64,000 bases of DNA from Putridiphycobacter roseus (lineage in GTDB: Bacteria; Bacteroidota; Bacteroidia; Flavobacteriales_D; Crocinitomicaceae). Location of the stretch: contig NZ_QKSB01000008.1 in the NCBI RefSeq assembly GCF_003234935.1, positions 62,001 through 126,000 on the forward strand. The letters run 5' to 3'. The translations under genes were made by a program, and so were the position numbers. Shown one piece after another: positions 27,045-36,732 of the stretch (its first letter is position 1; the number at the start of each line of letters is the position of its first letter). The notes below the pieces were generated by a model that was given only the letters and a program-made list of their open reading frames with translations, was not told where the DNA came from and ran no database searches.

Positions 27045-27527
27045 CTAAAAAAGATAAACATTTTGCGTGCAAAGAACCCCACGTCTGTAAGCTGAACTCT
27101 CTGTTATGGATAATTCGAAATCATGTTTTTGAAAAGTAATTCTAACTGCCCATTTTTCGTACCCAAATGTTTTACTAGACCGAACAGTAATGTCTTTGAT
27201 TTCAAGTTTTGAGAGGTCTACCTTATTCTCTTTCACTTTAAACATAATGGACTTGAAATTATCGTGTGGGTTTTTGGCGTATTTATTTTTGTAATTATTT
27301 AAACCTGCCATTAATTTATTTTCGACGTCGCTTGAATAAGCATGATCCTTTAAATTTTCAAGACGGTCGGCATAACTGGCATAATAAGTAACAAATTTAT
27401 CTTCGTCGTTTTCCTTTATCGAATTAACAATGGCTTCCGCAAGCAATTCAGGTGAAGCTGGATCAAAAGAATTACAGGAGACATGGAACAGTATTGGCAG
27501 TAATAGAATTAAAACTATTTTTTTCAT
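27045..27527 (-). CDS. Small putative lipoprotein
   Basis: The 160-residue protein starts at 27527 with MKKIVLILLLPILFHVSCNS (lipobox HVSC, Cys18). The rest is soluble and mixed alpha/beta, with EAIVNSIKENDEDKFVTYYA near 35-55 suggesting a helix-rich start. I do not recognise a family. It is convergent with the AraC-type gene (40-base gap) and downstream of a broken T9SS gene on the same strand. Confidence 0.6.
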   Translation of the reverse strand: MKKIVLILLLPILFHVSCNSFDPASPELLAEAIVNSIKENDEDKFVTYYASYADRLENLKDHAYSSDVENKLMAGLNNYKNKYAKNPHDNFKSIMFKVKENKVDLSKLEIKDITVRSSKTFGYEKWAVRITFQKHDFELSITESSAYRRGVLCTQNVYLF

Positions 27528-27562
27528 CTTACATTTTTTATTCAACTTGTTGGTATCAGTTT

Positions 27563-28441
27563 TTATAATACGACAACTTTTTTTGTGCTTATTTCATTGT
27601 CTTGAAACACAACTGAAACTAAATACAAGCCGGAATCGATTCCTTCAATTTTGTTCACATTTGAAATTTCCATTGGCCTAATTTGTCTAATCATTCTACC
27701 CTGGTTATCATATATTTTAATCGATTTTATTTTTAATAAATCAGCTGCTATTTTAATTTCAAAACTATCGCTTACCGGGTTTGGATAAACTGACCAATAT
27801 GGAGAGTTCTCAACTTCTTCAATGCCAACGGTTTGATAATTACAATCATTATTAGGTGCATTCATATATTTTAAACTGTCATTTTCGTGGAAGCACATCA
27901 GTTGAAAGCCATAATCGAAAATATAATATCCAGAATAAAACAAGCCATTGCTACTACCAATCCCTGCTATCCAAACTTCAGGAAAACCGCCACCAACAGC
28001 GTCTAAATGCAACCTATCCCTATACCCTCCCTGAATCAAAACGGAATCTATGCTAGTAATTAATGACTGGACAGGACCTGAAGCCCAAGGGTTGTCAACA
28101 TTAATGGTGTCGCCAACAACGACATCAAAATCATATAACAAATAGGCCTGAGTATTGCCTTTCGGTATAAATAACCAAGTATCATTTTGCTGTCGAACGG
28201 CACAAAAGTAATCGTTGTCCATATTACTCCATGCAGGGTTATTTGATTGATATATTTTTTTGTAAGTATTACCATTGATTACAGTATCTCCGAGAACACC
28301 TTATGGATTTTGCGTATAATAGTCCCCAAAATCAATTATACCAATATTCCAAAAGGCATTCGTATCTGGAATAAATAGACTTTGTTGACTGAAAGCTGCT
28401 GTCCCAAAGAAAAATACAGTAATAAACATTAGGAATTTCAT
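27563..28441 (-). pseudogene. T9SS-sorted secreted protein interrupted by an in-frame stop
   Basis: Two open stretches, 28304-28441 and 27563-28300, lie in the same reading frame and are separated only by a TAA codon at 28301-28303. Reading through it gives a continuous protein of about 290 residues: signal peptide MKFLMFITVFFFGTAAFSQ, the block DYYTQNP-stop-GVLGDTVINGNTYKKI, a beta-rich body and a T9SS type-A sorting domain (YWSVYPNPVSDSFEI ... GLYLVSVVFQDNE..TKKVVVL). The conserved 'GDTVINGNTYKKI' block just after the stop argues that both halves belong together. Either a recent nonsense mutation or a base-calling error explains it. Confidence 0.75.
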
Positions 28442-28784
28442 GGCTTGACGTTTGAGGATATTTGGTTGCTTACCCAAGGAGAAGCAATGCAACACTTACA
28501 CCTTTTTATTTTCAAGATACTAATTTTTAACACGCTACAATCTTTTTAGATGTAGTTTTTTTACTGTTTGCTTGAATATAGTGTACCTGGGTTTATTAAA
28601 AAGTGGGAGAACAATTGAATATAAATCAGTATTGGTTTATATCTTTTAATTACATCTATTTTGTTTTTACTTAAATATTACAATGCTACTATAAGCCACA
28701 AATTAAAATTTGTTTTTGAATTATTAAGCGCAAAAAAACCAGACTGGATTTGTCTGGTATAATAAAACTCTATTTTTTCTAGTT
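28442..28784. other. Intergenic region (343 bases)
   Basis: Very AT-rich. It contains the ferredoxin terminator at its right end and presumably the promoter of the broken T9SS gene at its left, but I see no clear motif, small gene or repeat. Confidence 0.5.
28732..28758 (-). terminator. Intrinsic terminator of the ferredoxin gene
   Basis: Arms 28738-28744 (accagac) and 28752-28758 pair over 7 bp, followed on the minus strand by seven T residues. Confidence 0.75.
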
Positions 28785-29111
28785 TTAATTTCCTTCAGGG
28801 GCTAATCTTAAAGTAATGCCATCAATTGCTTCGGTAACATGAATCTGGCAGCCTAAACGGCTATTGTCTTCTACAAAAAAAGCTTCATCTAACATGTCTA
28901 ATTCCATGTCAGATTGTTCCGGCAATTCAGTGTCAGACTCTAAATAACATTGGCAAGTGGCGCACATAGCCATTCCACCACAGCGTCCTTCAACAGGTAA
29001 CTCGTAGGACTTGCATACTTCCATGATGTTCATGTTCATGTCCGTTGGTGCTTCCAGCTCGTGCGTTTTACCTTCTCGGTCAATAATATTTACAATAATT
29101 GTATTTTCCAT
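28785..29111 (-). CDS. Adrenodoxin-type [2Fe-2S] ferredoxin
   Basis: The 108-residue protein has the cluster ligands Cys44, Cys50, Cys53 and Cys88 in the CX5CX2C...C spacing of adrenodoxin/Isc-type ferredoxins (GRCGGMAMCATCQCYL and LGCQIHV). It is a soluble one-electron carrier. It is not in an isc operon. A ferredoxin-NADP reductase gene lies 2.6 kb away on the same strand, a plausible electron donor. It has its own promoter motif and terminator, so it is monocistronic. Confidence 0.92.
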   Translation of the reverse strand: MENTIIVNIIDREGKTHELEAPTDMNMNIMEVCKSYELPVEGRCGGMAMCATCQCYLESDTELPEQSDMELDMLDEAFFVEDNSRLGCQIHVTEAIDGITLRLAPEGN

Positions 29112-29131
29112 TTGGATTCCGTATTAAAACA

Positions 29132-29139
29132 CAAATTTA
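29132..29139 (-). promoter_or_regulatory. Putative -7 element TAAATTTG of the ferredoxin gene
   Basis: Minus-strand match to TAnnTTTG, 21 bases before the start at 29111. Confidence 0.45.
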
Positions 29140-29195
29140 CATTTGTTTATTTTTTTGCAAATTTAAATCTAAAATGAAATATAACACAATCTTTC

Positions 29196-31682
29196 TCATA
29201 AAAATATAATTCGACCAGTTTGTAGTTTCTCTCCATCTTTCATGAGTGCATATACCAATACAGCACCTTTAAAGTTAAGCGCTGGTAACCAATTATTTTC
29301 ATAATTGTTAATTTTTTTAACCTGCGACCCCTTTAAATCATAGATAAATAAATCTCCTTTTAAATGATCATCAAATATGAGCGGAAAGGGGTTATTATTA
29401 AAGTCGTAAAGTATATCTTTATTTGTATTATTTTGGGTTGGCAAAAGTTCTACTTTAAAGGTTTTAACAGAAGAGCAGCCATTTTCGAATAAAACTTTCA
29501 CCCAATGTTCACCTGGCCTATAAACCTTATAGTTAAGGTCGGTTCGTCCATCAGCCCAATATGCTTTTTTAATGTCAACTCCCAAATTAATCTCTGGAAA
29601 CTGGGAACTGTCCCGCAAATAATACACCGTATTTACTTCTTCTAGTTCTCGTGTTGGACAATTTACGGCTACATACCGTCCAGCAATTCGTTCCAATACA
29701 ACACTTGTAGAGAAAGGAGAAGCGATTAGCCTATAACTCGAACCCTGGAATGGAAGATTACTTAAAAGGCTATTTTGAAAACGCCACTCAAAACCATTAT
29801 AAAAAGGCATAGTTTCATACCCTTGACTTGGCAAAGCTATCGAATTTAAAGTACGTTCTCGATAAATATTGCCATACCAGTCATGTAAATAACTACCATT
29901 GACACCCGTATTAACATTTGGCGCTTTCACTTCATAAAAAATAGAATCCTCAAAAGTCATTCTGTAAAGTTTAGGACCTTCGTTAAAGGAATAAACTCCT
30001 ATGTAAACGTTACCTAATAAATCGTAACTGGGATTAAACAAAGGTAAAGCCACATTAAAACTTTGTATTTTTTTAAAGGTATTTGTACTCGGATAAAATG
30101 CGTAAATAGCATTAAAAGAAGTAACAAATATTTTTTCATTGACTTTAAAGGCTTTTTCAAGAGAATCTTCTGGCACCGAATAAAAGAAGTCCGCAGCCCC
30201 CTTATCTAAGTGATATTTTAATTTTCCATTTACAATACTATAACCACCAGTTGCTGTTTTGAATCCTTTATGATAAATCACAGAATCGAATATCGATTGG
30301 TTTACAACTGTGTATTGATAAGTTTTGGCATTCACTTTAATGTAAAAATTAGTATCTAAGTAGTTTAATTCATATTTGTAATCATGGGTTATTTTACCAT
30401 AAACGTTTCCACCTGCGTCTTCTCCAACAAATCCTCTGTAGATACTTAGCTTAAAATTGGATTCTTTTTTCAGAAAGTCATGTTGCAGTAGAAACTGACT
30501 AAAACTACCGTCTATATTTATAGCATAAGAATTATGGCCCATCAAATAAAGTGCATTATCTCTATTGAGGTATCCATAATCCTGGTAATAGTCTTGGATA
30601 TTTTTTAAAGGGGAGGTATGAATTGCCAAAGTAGTATGATTTGTTTTAAGTTGATAGAGTCCTGGCTCGTATACTTCAGCAGGGAAGGAATATGTATTTA
30701 TCAAGAGTGATTCTTTATCTGAATGGGGCATTATACTACTTAAACTTCCGTTAATATTTAAATCTTGTAAATAGTTAATTGTCTTTACATTATCACTAGT
30801 GTCAATTATCACTATTTCCTGATTAGCAGCATAGGAAATACACAGTGAGTCTCCAATAAAAAAGCGTCCTCCTGCAGATTGATCAGGTAAATTAAATTCT
30901 GTAGAAAAGTTCCTAGAAAAACCGGTTGTATCCATTAGACCACAAATATTGCCAGCTGTATAAAAAGGAAAAGAATAGTTATTAGGCTCAAAAAAGTAGG
31001 GCGTTTCAGAAAAGCTATAGGGAAGTATTTTTATTTCATTATGATTATTAATTTCCCAAAAAATAACTCTATCTAAACTGGTATAGATAGCCATAACAGA
31101 ATCGGAACTACCAAACGACCTAACCGTTTCCGAAGGCTGCAGTACGGCAGCTAAACTACTTAATTCAACCACCTGAAAACCATGGATAGGATTTAATTGA
31201 AGTAGGATTGGTCTTGCATCCATATAAGAAAGTCGAAACACATACAAATTACCGTTTCCACTTCCAATAAACTGTGTCATTAAAGCAATAGATATTTGGT
31301 CTTCTCCTGCAAAATCAGCCAAATAATCAGTCCAATTAAAAAAGTGCTGTTCTTTAGAATTCATATTAAAGACTAGCACCCCAGAATAATCAGCAAAAGT
31401 CCTTTCGTCATTCAATATCACTAGGAAACTATCTACTTTAAACATCCTTGCATTTCCTCTAATAGGAAAGCCATTGTAGATACTGTATTCCTTAATAACA
31501 TTCGTACCTTCCTCAGTCTCCCTTAGTACATTATCCCTTGAAATATTATAAATTTTATGGTCGTAGGAAAGGGTATAAAAATGAATATTATTGGCATCAA
31601 AATTAATGGGATCGTACTCAAATTGAGAGATCCCATTAATTGCTAATAATATATATACAATGGCTGCTATTATCTTATTCAT
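29196..31682 (-). CDS. Large secreted protein with T9SS-like C-terminus
   Basis: The 828-residue protein has a signal peptide (MNKIIAAIVYILLAINGISQ). The body shows repeated 'FxxG...GNVYG/GNLYVFR/GNVYIGV' strands, suggesting a beta-propeller over much of residues 30-640. Near 690-750 comes an Ig-like or PKD-like stretch (YWADGRTDLNYKVYRPGEHWVKV). The final 75 residues (GDLFIYDLKGSQVKKI, ... FKGAVLVYALMKDGEKLQTGRIIFL) resemble a T9SS type-A sorting domain, though divergent. It is probably exported to the surface. It sits between the ferredoxin and reductase genes but shows no functional tie to them. Confidence 0.7.
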   Translation of the reverse strand: MNKIIAAIVYILLAINGISQFEYDPINFDANNIHFYTLSYDHKIYNISRDNVLRETEEGTNVIKEYSIYNGFPIRGNARMFKVDSFLVILNDERTFADYSGVLVFNMNSKEQHFFNWTDYLADFAGEDQISIALMTQFIGSGNGNLYVFRLSYMDARPILLQLNPIHGFQVVELSSLAAVLQPSETVRSFGSSDSVMAIYTSLDRVIFWEINNHNEIKILPYSFSETPYFFEPNNYSFPFYTAGNICGLMDTTGFSRNFSTEFNLPDQSAGGRFFIGDSLCISYAANQEIVIIDTSDNVKTINYLQDLNINGSLSSIMPHSDKESLLINTYSFPAEVYEPGLYQLKTNHTTLAIHTSPLKNIQDYYQDYGYLNRDNALYLMGHNSYAINIDGSFSQFLLQHDFLKKESNFKLSIYRGFVGEDAGGNVYGKITHDYKYELNYLDTNFYIKVNAKTYQYTVVNQSIFDSVIYHKGFKTATGGYSIVNGKLKYHLDKGAADFFYSVPEDSLEKAFKVNEKIFVTSFNAIYAFYPSTNTFKKIQSFNVALPLFNPSYDLLGNVYIGVYSFNEGPKLYRMTFEDSIFYEVKAPNVNTGVNGSYLHDWYGNIYRERTLNSIALPSQGYETMPFYNGFEWRFQNSLLSNLPFQGSSYRLIASPFSTSVVLERIAGRYVAVNCPTRELEEVNTVYYLRDSSQFPEINLGVDIKKAYWADGRTDLNYKVYRPGEHWVKVLFENGCSSVKTFKVELLPTQNNTNKDILYDFNNNPFPLIFDDHLKGDLFIYDLKGSQVKKINNYENNWLPALNFKGAVLVYALMKDGEKLQTGRIIFL

Positions 31683-31755
31683 CCCTTAATTTTACACATT
31701 AAATCTAATATGTAAACAAACGGATAATAAGCATAAACGGTTGGCGAAAAGTAAA

Positions 31756-32766
31756 TTAAAATCCGTTTACGCCATTTACGGTAGTATATTTTAAGACGTT
31801 CTTTTTGTCTGGGTGAATTCTAGCAAAAGCAGATTGTACTGCAATAGTACCTTCGTGGAAGCCACATAAAATCAACTTCAATTTACCCGTGTAAGTATTT
31901 ACATCACCAATGGCATAAATACCTGGTCGGTTGGTTGAATAGTCAACAGTATCTACTACAATCGCATTCTTTTCAATTTCTAATCCCCAATCAGCAATAG
32001 GACCTAAAGTTGGTTTTAAACCAAACAATGGTACAAAGTGATCTGCTTCTTTTTTAAACTCTCCTTGCTTGTTGTGTTTAATGGTTACACTTTTTAAAGC
32101 ATCATCACCATCAATCCCAATTACCTCAGCTTCGGTAATCAAATTTATTTTTCCAGCATCCGCTAAATCCATTACCTTTTGAACTGAATCTAAATGTCCT
32201 CTAAAAGAGTTTCTACGGTGGACCAATGACAATTCCTTGGCAATTTTATTTTCAATCAAGTAAATAGACCAATCCAAAGCTGAATCTCCACCACCGGCAA
32301 CAACTACCGACTTCCCTCTGTAAAACTCAGGATCTTTAATGATGTACTCTACACCTTTGTCTTCGTATTTTTCTAAATTTTCAACAGGTGGTTTCCTTGG
32401 TTCAAAAACACCTAATCCGCCCGCAACCATTACAATTGGCGCCTTGTGTTTTGTCCCCTTATTGGTCGTCACTACAAATTTATTATCTTCTACTTCATCA
32501 ATTGACACCGCGGACTCACCCAAGGTGAATTCAGGTTTAAATGGTGCAATTTGTTCCATTAAATTATCCACCAATTCACCAGCATCCACTGTTGGATATC
32601 CTGGGATATCATAAATTGGTTTTTTTGGATAAATTTCAGTTAACTGTCCGCCAGGTTGTGGCAAAGAATCAATTAAATGACATTTCAATTTTAATAAACC
32701 TGCTTCGAACACGGTAAACAATCCTACTGGTCCGGCTCCTATGATGATGATGTCTGTTTCTATCAT
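31756..32766 (-). CDS. Ferredoxin--NADP+ reductase, thioredoxin-reductase type
   Basis: The 336-residue flavoprotein has the FAD-binding IIGAGPVGLFTVFEAG at the N-terminus, a second Rossmann motif VVAGGGDSALDWS near 155 for NADPH, and YAIGDVNTYTGKLKLI near the C-terminus. It lacks the CxxC redox pair of thioredoxin reductases, which marks the TrxR-type ferredoxin reductases (as in Bacillus YumC and green sulfur bacteria). It should transfer electrons between NADPH and ferredoxin in the cytoplasm; the nearby [2Fe-2S] ferredoxin is a candidate partner. Confidence 0.88.
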   Translation of the reverse strand: MIETDIIIIGAGPVGLFTVFEAGLLKLKCHLIDSLPQPGGQLTEIYPKKPIYDIPGYPTVDAGELVDNLMEQIAPFKPEFTLGESAVSIDEVEDNKFVVTTNKGTKHKAPIVMVAGGLGVFEPRKPPVENLEKYEDKGVEYIIKDPEFYRGKSVVVAGGGDSALDWSIYLIENKIAKELSLVHRRNSFRGHLDSVQKVMDLADAGKINLITEAEVIGIDGDDALKSVTIKHNKQGEFKKEADHFVPLFGLKPTLGPIADWGLEIEKNAIVVDTVDYSTNRPGIYAIGDVNTYTGKLKLILCGFHEGTIAVQSAFARIHPDKKNVLKYTTVNGVNGF

Positions 32767-32792
32767 TTTAATCTTTGAATTAAATAACGGTG

Positions 32793-32800
32793 CAAAAGTA
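32793..32800 (-). promoter_or_regulatory. Putative -7 element TACTTTTG of the ferredoxin reductase gene
   Basis: Minus-strand match to TAnnTTTG, 27 bases before the start at 32766. Confidence 0.5.
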
Positions 32801-32881
32801 ATTAAATACTTTTAAATTTAATAGACTTTCAACGGGGACTTATAGGCTGAACTTTATCAGTTTTAAATGGACAAAGTACAC

Positions 32882-35431
32882 TTACAATTGTGTGGCCAAT
32901 ACCCCAACTAATTTATACTGCTTTACATTGCCTGCTAAATCGAATATTCGAACAGCTACAATATATGAACCCACATTGGCTTTTTGCCCGTTGTCGTCAA
33001 TGCCATCCCAAATGATCACCCCACTTTTTCCCGCATAAAAATTATCTTTTAATTCTTTTATTTGTTGTCCTACACTATTGTAGATCACCACATCCATTAA
33101 GGCATCCACCTGTGTTATTTCGTACGAAATTTCAAGAAAATCTTGATAACCGTCGTTATTGGGAGAAAAAATAGCTTGGGTTAATGTCACCTGTCCTTTT
33201 GCTATCGCCTGTAAATTTTGAGAATTTTTATAGCCTGGTGTTCCCCAGTTTTCCAATTCTGAAGCGGTGTGCCAATTATCCATGGATTGGGTAGGTAAAT
33301 CAAATGACAGTCTTTCCAAGGCCTTTCCGTTTTGGTCGTCAATCAACACAAACTGCATTTCTTCCTGATAAGAAAACTGATCCAAAACCATATTGTCTTC
33401 CCCCAATAAAACTATGGTACCGGAGTCATTGCCGTAAGTAGGTAAACTAAGCGGAATAAAACAACCTGGCGCATAATTAGGAAAAGCAGTAATTACGGAA
33501 TTAGAGTCGGGTGTAAACACTAAATACTGACCTGGATGCCACAAGATTCCAAAATTGGAAAGTGCTTTAATATTACCTACGATTTCATCCTCAATATTAG
33601 CAATTGACAATTCATTTAAGGCAATGGTTTTGTCGGAAACATTAACCAACTCCAAATAATCATCTCCACCAGTAATGGGATTAAACAATATTTCATTGAT
33701 CAAAACATCTCCCTTTTCCGCTTGCTCAGGCAATTGAAAAGTATAACTATAGGCATCCATTTCGTTGCCCCAGCAATCCATAAAACCAGACAGCGTAACC
33801 TGATAAGTTTGTTTTATCACCAAGGCATTAAAATCAAGTACGAGCCAAGCGCCTTGGGTATTTTGTGTAAATGGAATATTTGGTTTAACTACAATATCCC
33901 CTCCCGAAACAGATTTTGAAAGATGGATATATAAACTAGAGTCAGCAGCTAAATAAACCTGTGAGACGGTTGGTTTTTCAGTATTATTTTCCGTGGTAAA
34001 AATAGAATTTTCGTAACCCGGTGTTCCACCAGATTGGGCAATAGCAGCCGACCAATTACTAGCATCATCACACAGCCCATTAATATTTTTCAACTCTAAA
34101 CTCCAACCGCCTTCTTCCTTATCTTCGTCTTGATACCAAGCCTTGGTGTACAGCAAAGAATCGACTACGTCGCCCAATTCATTTTTTAGTATAATTTGAT
34201 CTCCTGTATTGTTTAATGAGGGCCAACTGCCTTCCAAAACATTGAAAATACCATAACTGGCACTACTACCACTTGCACACAAAAGCACATAAGAATCGGG
34301 ATAAATAACATAACTTGAAAGCGTACTTGAACCAGAACCATCCGCAATGGTCCATCCATTTAAATCGATAACGCCATTGCTATTGTTGTAAATTTCTATG
34401 TATTCCTCTTCAGGCAAACCAACAACCGGACTTGGGTCAGCCATAAATTCGGTAATAATCACATCTTTAAAAGCGGTTGAAAAAGGTTGGCTGTACAAAA
34501 AGTGAATGGTAGAAAGCAGCATCACATTGCTCGAATCATCTGCTACATTTTCTACCGTCAAAACATTGTCGACTTGGTTTTGAAAAGCAGTGCCAAAGGT
34601 CAGGTCAACCGCTTGGTGATTACTGGCTAAAATTGTTGCCGTACTCGGTTGCCCCAATCCATTATCCGCCGAATAATTACTGGTATTTTCTGCAGTGGTA
34701 ACACTTACGTTTTCGGTAAACCAAACCCTTAATATTTGATCAGACATCACTTCCACCGAACTCAGCTGTGGTTTAACCGTGTCGACCGTCACTAAATTAC
34801 TGACGAACACATCATCAAAGAAGAATTTTTCGGAACGGGTTGAAGTATACTTACAGAAAAAGCCAAAGTGATTAGTATTGTTATGAGTAATATCGTTTAC
34901 ACTTCCCATATTGGTAAATGAACTTCCTCCTGTATTATCAGCCGACAAGGTCCAATCACCATTGGTCAATCGACTTGCTTTTACGTTTACATCTACAGTA
35001 GACTGCCCTACAAACCCATCAGTACCATCTATTATTTTTGTGGTACTTAAACCATCTTGACGGTATAAGGAGACCTCATCATCAGAACTACCAATTAACA
35101 CAAAATAACCATTTAATGCCCCCCTTAAATCTGCTTGGTCGGACACCAAATAAACCCGAGCTAAATTGGCAGAGCTGGTCCCAAAATCTAATCTCACTTT
35201 AAAAAACCATTCGGCATCATCAATCAATGTTGAATTCGTGCTCAAATAAGCAGTATCCGTGGCTGGAAAGGAAAATAATTGCAATTCATTATTTGCATTG
35301 ACGATAAAACTACTATCCTGACCGGTCCATATTGGATTCGCAGAGAAATCTCCATCAGAGAACGGATCGTTTATCTGGGAAAATAGAAAGAAGTTAACAA
35401 ATAAAAAAAGAGATGTTAAAATATTCTTCAT
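32882..35431 (-). CDS. Secreted lamin-tail-domain protein with FlgD-like C-terminus
   Basis: The 849-residue protein has a signal peptide (MKNILTSLFLFVNFFLFSQ). An N-terminal concanavalin-like region is followed by a Big_5-like unit (VRVWFTENVSV-type), a lamin-tail domain (VIITEFMADPSPVVGLPEEEYIEIYN near 325-350) and a second one (DVLINEILFNPITGGDDYLELVN near 575-597). The end (IFSPNNDGYQDFLEISYEI ... WDGIDDNGQKANVGSYIVAV ... KLVGVLATQL) is an FlgD-Ig-like domain that takes the T9SS sorting-domain place in many Bacteroidota proteins. It is exported; lamin-tail domains in such proteins often accompany nucleases or adhesins, but no catalytic domain is visible here. Divergent from asd. Confidence 0.82.
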   Translation of the reverse strand: MKNILTSLFLFVNFFLFSQINDPFSDGDFSANPIWTGQDSSFIVNANNELQLFSFPATDTAYLSTNSTLIDDAEWFFKVRLDFGTSSANLARVYLVSDQADLRGALNGYFVLIGSSDDEVSLYRQDGLSTTKIIDGTDGFVGQSTVDVNVKASRLTNGDWTLSADNTGGSSFTNMGSVNDITHNNTNHFGFFCKYTSTRSEKFFFDDVFVSNLVTVDTVKPQLSSVEVMSDQILRVWFTENVSVTTAENTSNYSADNGLGQPSTATILASNHQAVDLTFGTAFQNQVDNVLTVENVADDSSNVMLLSTIHFLYSQPFSTAFKDVIITEFMADPSPVVGLPEEEYIEIYNNSNGVIDLNGWTIADGSGSSTLSSYVIYPDSYVLLCASGSSASYGIFNVLEGSWPSLNNTGDQIILKNELGDVVDSLLYTKAWYQDEDKEEGGWSLELKNINGLCDDASNWSAAIAQSGGTPGYENSIFTTENNTEKPTVSQVYLAADSSLYIHLSKSVSGGDIVVKPNIPFTQNTQGAWLVLDFNALVIKQTYQVTLSGFMDCWGNEMDAYSYTFQLPEQAEKGDVLINEILFNPITGGDDYLELVNVSDKTIALNELSIANIEDEIVGNIKALSNFGILWHPGQYLVFTPDSNSVITAFPNYAPGCFIPLSLPTYGNDSGTIVLLGEDNMVLDQFSYQEEMQFVLIDDQNGKALERLSFDLPTQSMDNWHTASELENWGTPGYKNSQNLQAIAKGQVTLTQAIFSPNNDGYQDFLEISYEITQVDALMDVVIYNSVGQQIKELKDNFYAGKSGVIIWDGIDDNGQKANVGSYIVAVRIFDLAGNVKQYKLVGVLATQL

Positions 35432-35458
35432 GGGTTATTTTATATGTTGTAAATATAG

Positions 35459-35466
35459 TAATTTTG
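35459..35466 (+). promoter_or_regulatory. Putative -7 element TAATTTTG of asd
   Basis: Match to TAnnTTTG, 24 bases before the asd start at 35490. It rules out the ATG at 35430, which lies upstream of it. Confidence 0.5.
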
Positions 35467-35489
35467 CATTGCAAATAAAAAGCAGGGAT

Positions 35490-36476
35490 ATGAAATTAGC
35501 AATTGTAGGTGTTACTGGAATGGTTGGTCAAGAAATGATTAAGGTATTGGAAGAGTTCAATTTTGAAGTGACAGAATTGATACCAGTAGCTTCAGAAAAA
35601 TCAGTTGGAACAACGGTCACCTTCAAAGGAAAAGAATACACATGTGTAGGACTTGAAACTGCTGTATCCTTGAAACCACAAATTGCTATTTTTTCAGCTG
35701 GTGGAGATGTTTCTTTGGCTTGGGCAGAAAAATTTGCGGCTAATGGCACTACAGTGATTGACAATTCATCTGCTTGGAGAATGGATCCAACTAAGAAATT
35801 AGTAGTACCAGAAATCAATGCACATTTATTAACGGCAAACGATAAGATTATAGCTAATCCAAATTGTTCTACCATTCAACTGGTATTAACCATGGCCCCA
35901 TTGCATCAAAAATACGGCATTAAAAGAGCGGTAGTTTCTACTTACCAATCGATTACTGGTACCGGTGTAAAAGCAGTTCGTCAATTAGAAAACGAAATGG
36001 CAGGCACTCAAGCCGAAATGGTTTACCCTTACCCTATTCACAAAAACTGTTTACCGCATTGCGACGACTTTACAGAAAATGGATACACCAAGGAAGAAAT
36101 GAAGTTGACCAATGAAACGAAAAAGATTCTAGACGAAAGTATCAACGTTACTGCAACAGCAGTGCGTGTACCTGTAGTTGGCGGTCATTCCGAGTCTGTA
36201 AACATTGAATTTAACCAAACGCCAAACATTGCTGAAATCAGACAATTGTTACACCATACTGAAGGCATTACCTTAAAGGACAACCCTGAAACAAACACTT
36301 ATCCCATGCCTATTTATGCAGCAGGAAAGAATGATGTTTTTGTAGGGAGAATTCGTTTAGACGAAAGCCAACCCAACACGATTAATTTATGGATTGTTGC
36401 AGATAACATCCGAAAGGGTGCAGCGACAAACGCGGTGCAAATTGCAAAGTATTTGGTAGAAAAAGAGTTGGTCTAG
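35490..36476 (+). CDS. asd: Aspartate-semialdehyde dehydrogenase
   Basis: The 328-residue enzyme reduces aspartyl phosphate to aspartate semialdehyde with NADPH, feeding lysine/diaminopimelate, threonine and methionine synthesis. The start at 35490 (MKLAIVGVTGMVGQEM) opens with the NADP-binding glycine motif and follows a promoter motif. The active-site Cys is in ANPNCSTIQL and the catalytic His in VGGHSESV. The length is normal for the family. Stands alone, without other lysine-pathway genes nearby. Confidence 0.95.
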   Translation: MKLAIVGVTGMVGQEMIKVLEEFNFEVTELIPVASEKSVGTTVTFKGKEYTCVGLETAVSLKPQIAIFSAGGDVSLAWAEKFAANGTTVIDNSSAWRMDPTKKLVVPEINAHLLTANDKIIANPNCSTIQLVLTMAPLHQKYGIKRAVVSTYQSITGTGVKAVRQLENEMAGTQAEMVYPYPIHKNCLPHCDDFTENGYTKEEMKLTNETKKILDESINVTATAVRVPVVGGHSESVNIEFNQTPNIAEIRQLLHHTEGITLKDNPETNTYPMPIYAAGKNDVFVGRIRLDESQPNTINLWIVADNIRKGAATNAVQIAKYLVEKELV

Positions 36477-36587
36477 GCGTCTGCTCAGCTTATAGTTAGC
36501 CTGCGCTTCTTGATACGGATGTAATTTGGTCTTCCTCCGCCTTCGATTGCTATTCAAGCGAATAGTATAAACTTTGGTAAAAATTAA

Positions 36588-36731
36588 AGAAACGTCCCGC
36601 TTTCTCCCGCCCAATTAACATCAGGAGAGACAAACACAAATAAACATTTTAGTTCTGCAATACTTGAAGGTATACGCCATTATTTTACCAAAGTCGCCCG
36701 CGGAATGCATGGAGTGGAAGTCTATGGTTAA
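36588..36731 (+). other. Possible 3' remnant of an unidentified gene
   Basis: In the 256-base gap after asd one plus-strand frame stays open from the stop at 36585-36587 to a TAA at 36729-36731. Its translation ends SAILEGIRHYF and then KVARGMHGVEVYG, and looks protein-like. The base composition around 36690-36720 is richer in G+C than the surroundings. There is no start codon in a likely place. It may be the C-terminal stub of a decayed gene, or chance. Confidence 0.25.
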
Positions 36732-36732
36732 A

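Noticed and set aside
27040..27060. Short hairpin ttatct/agataa at the end of the 27.0 kb lipoprotein gene
   Set aside because: Six bp, all A/T but one pair, overlapping coding sequence; too weak for a terminator.
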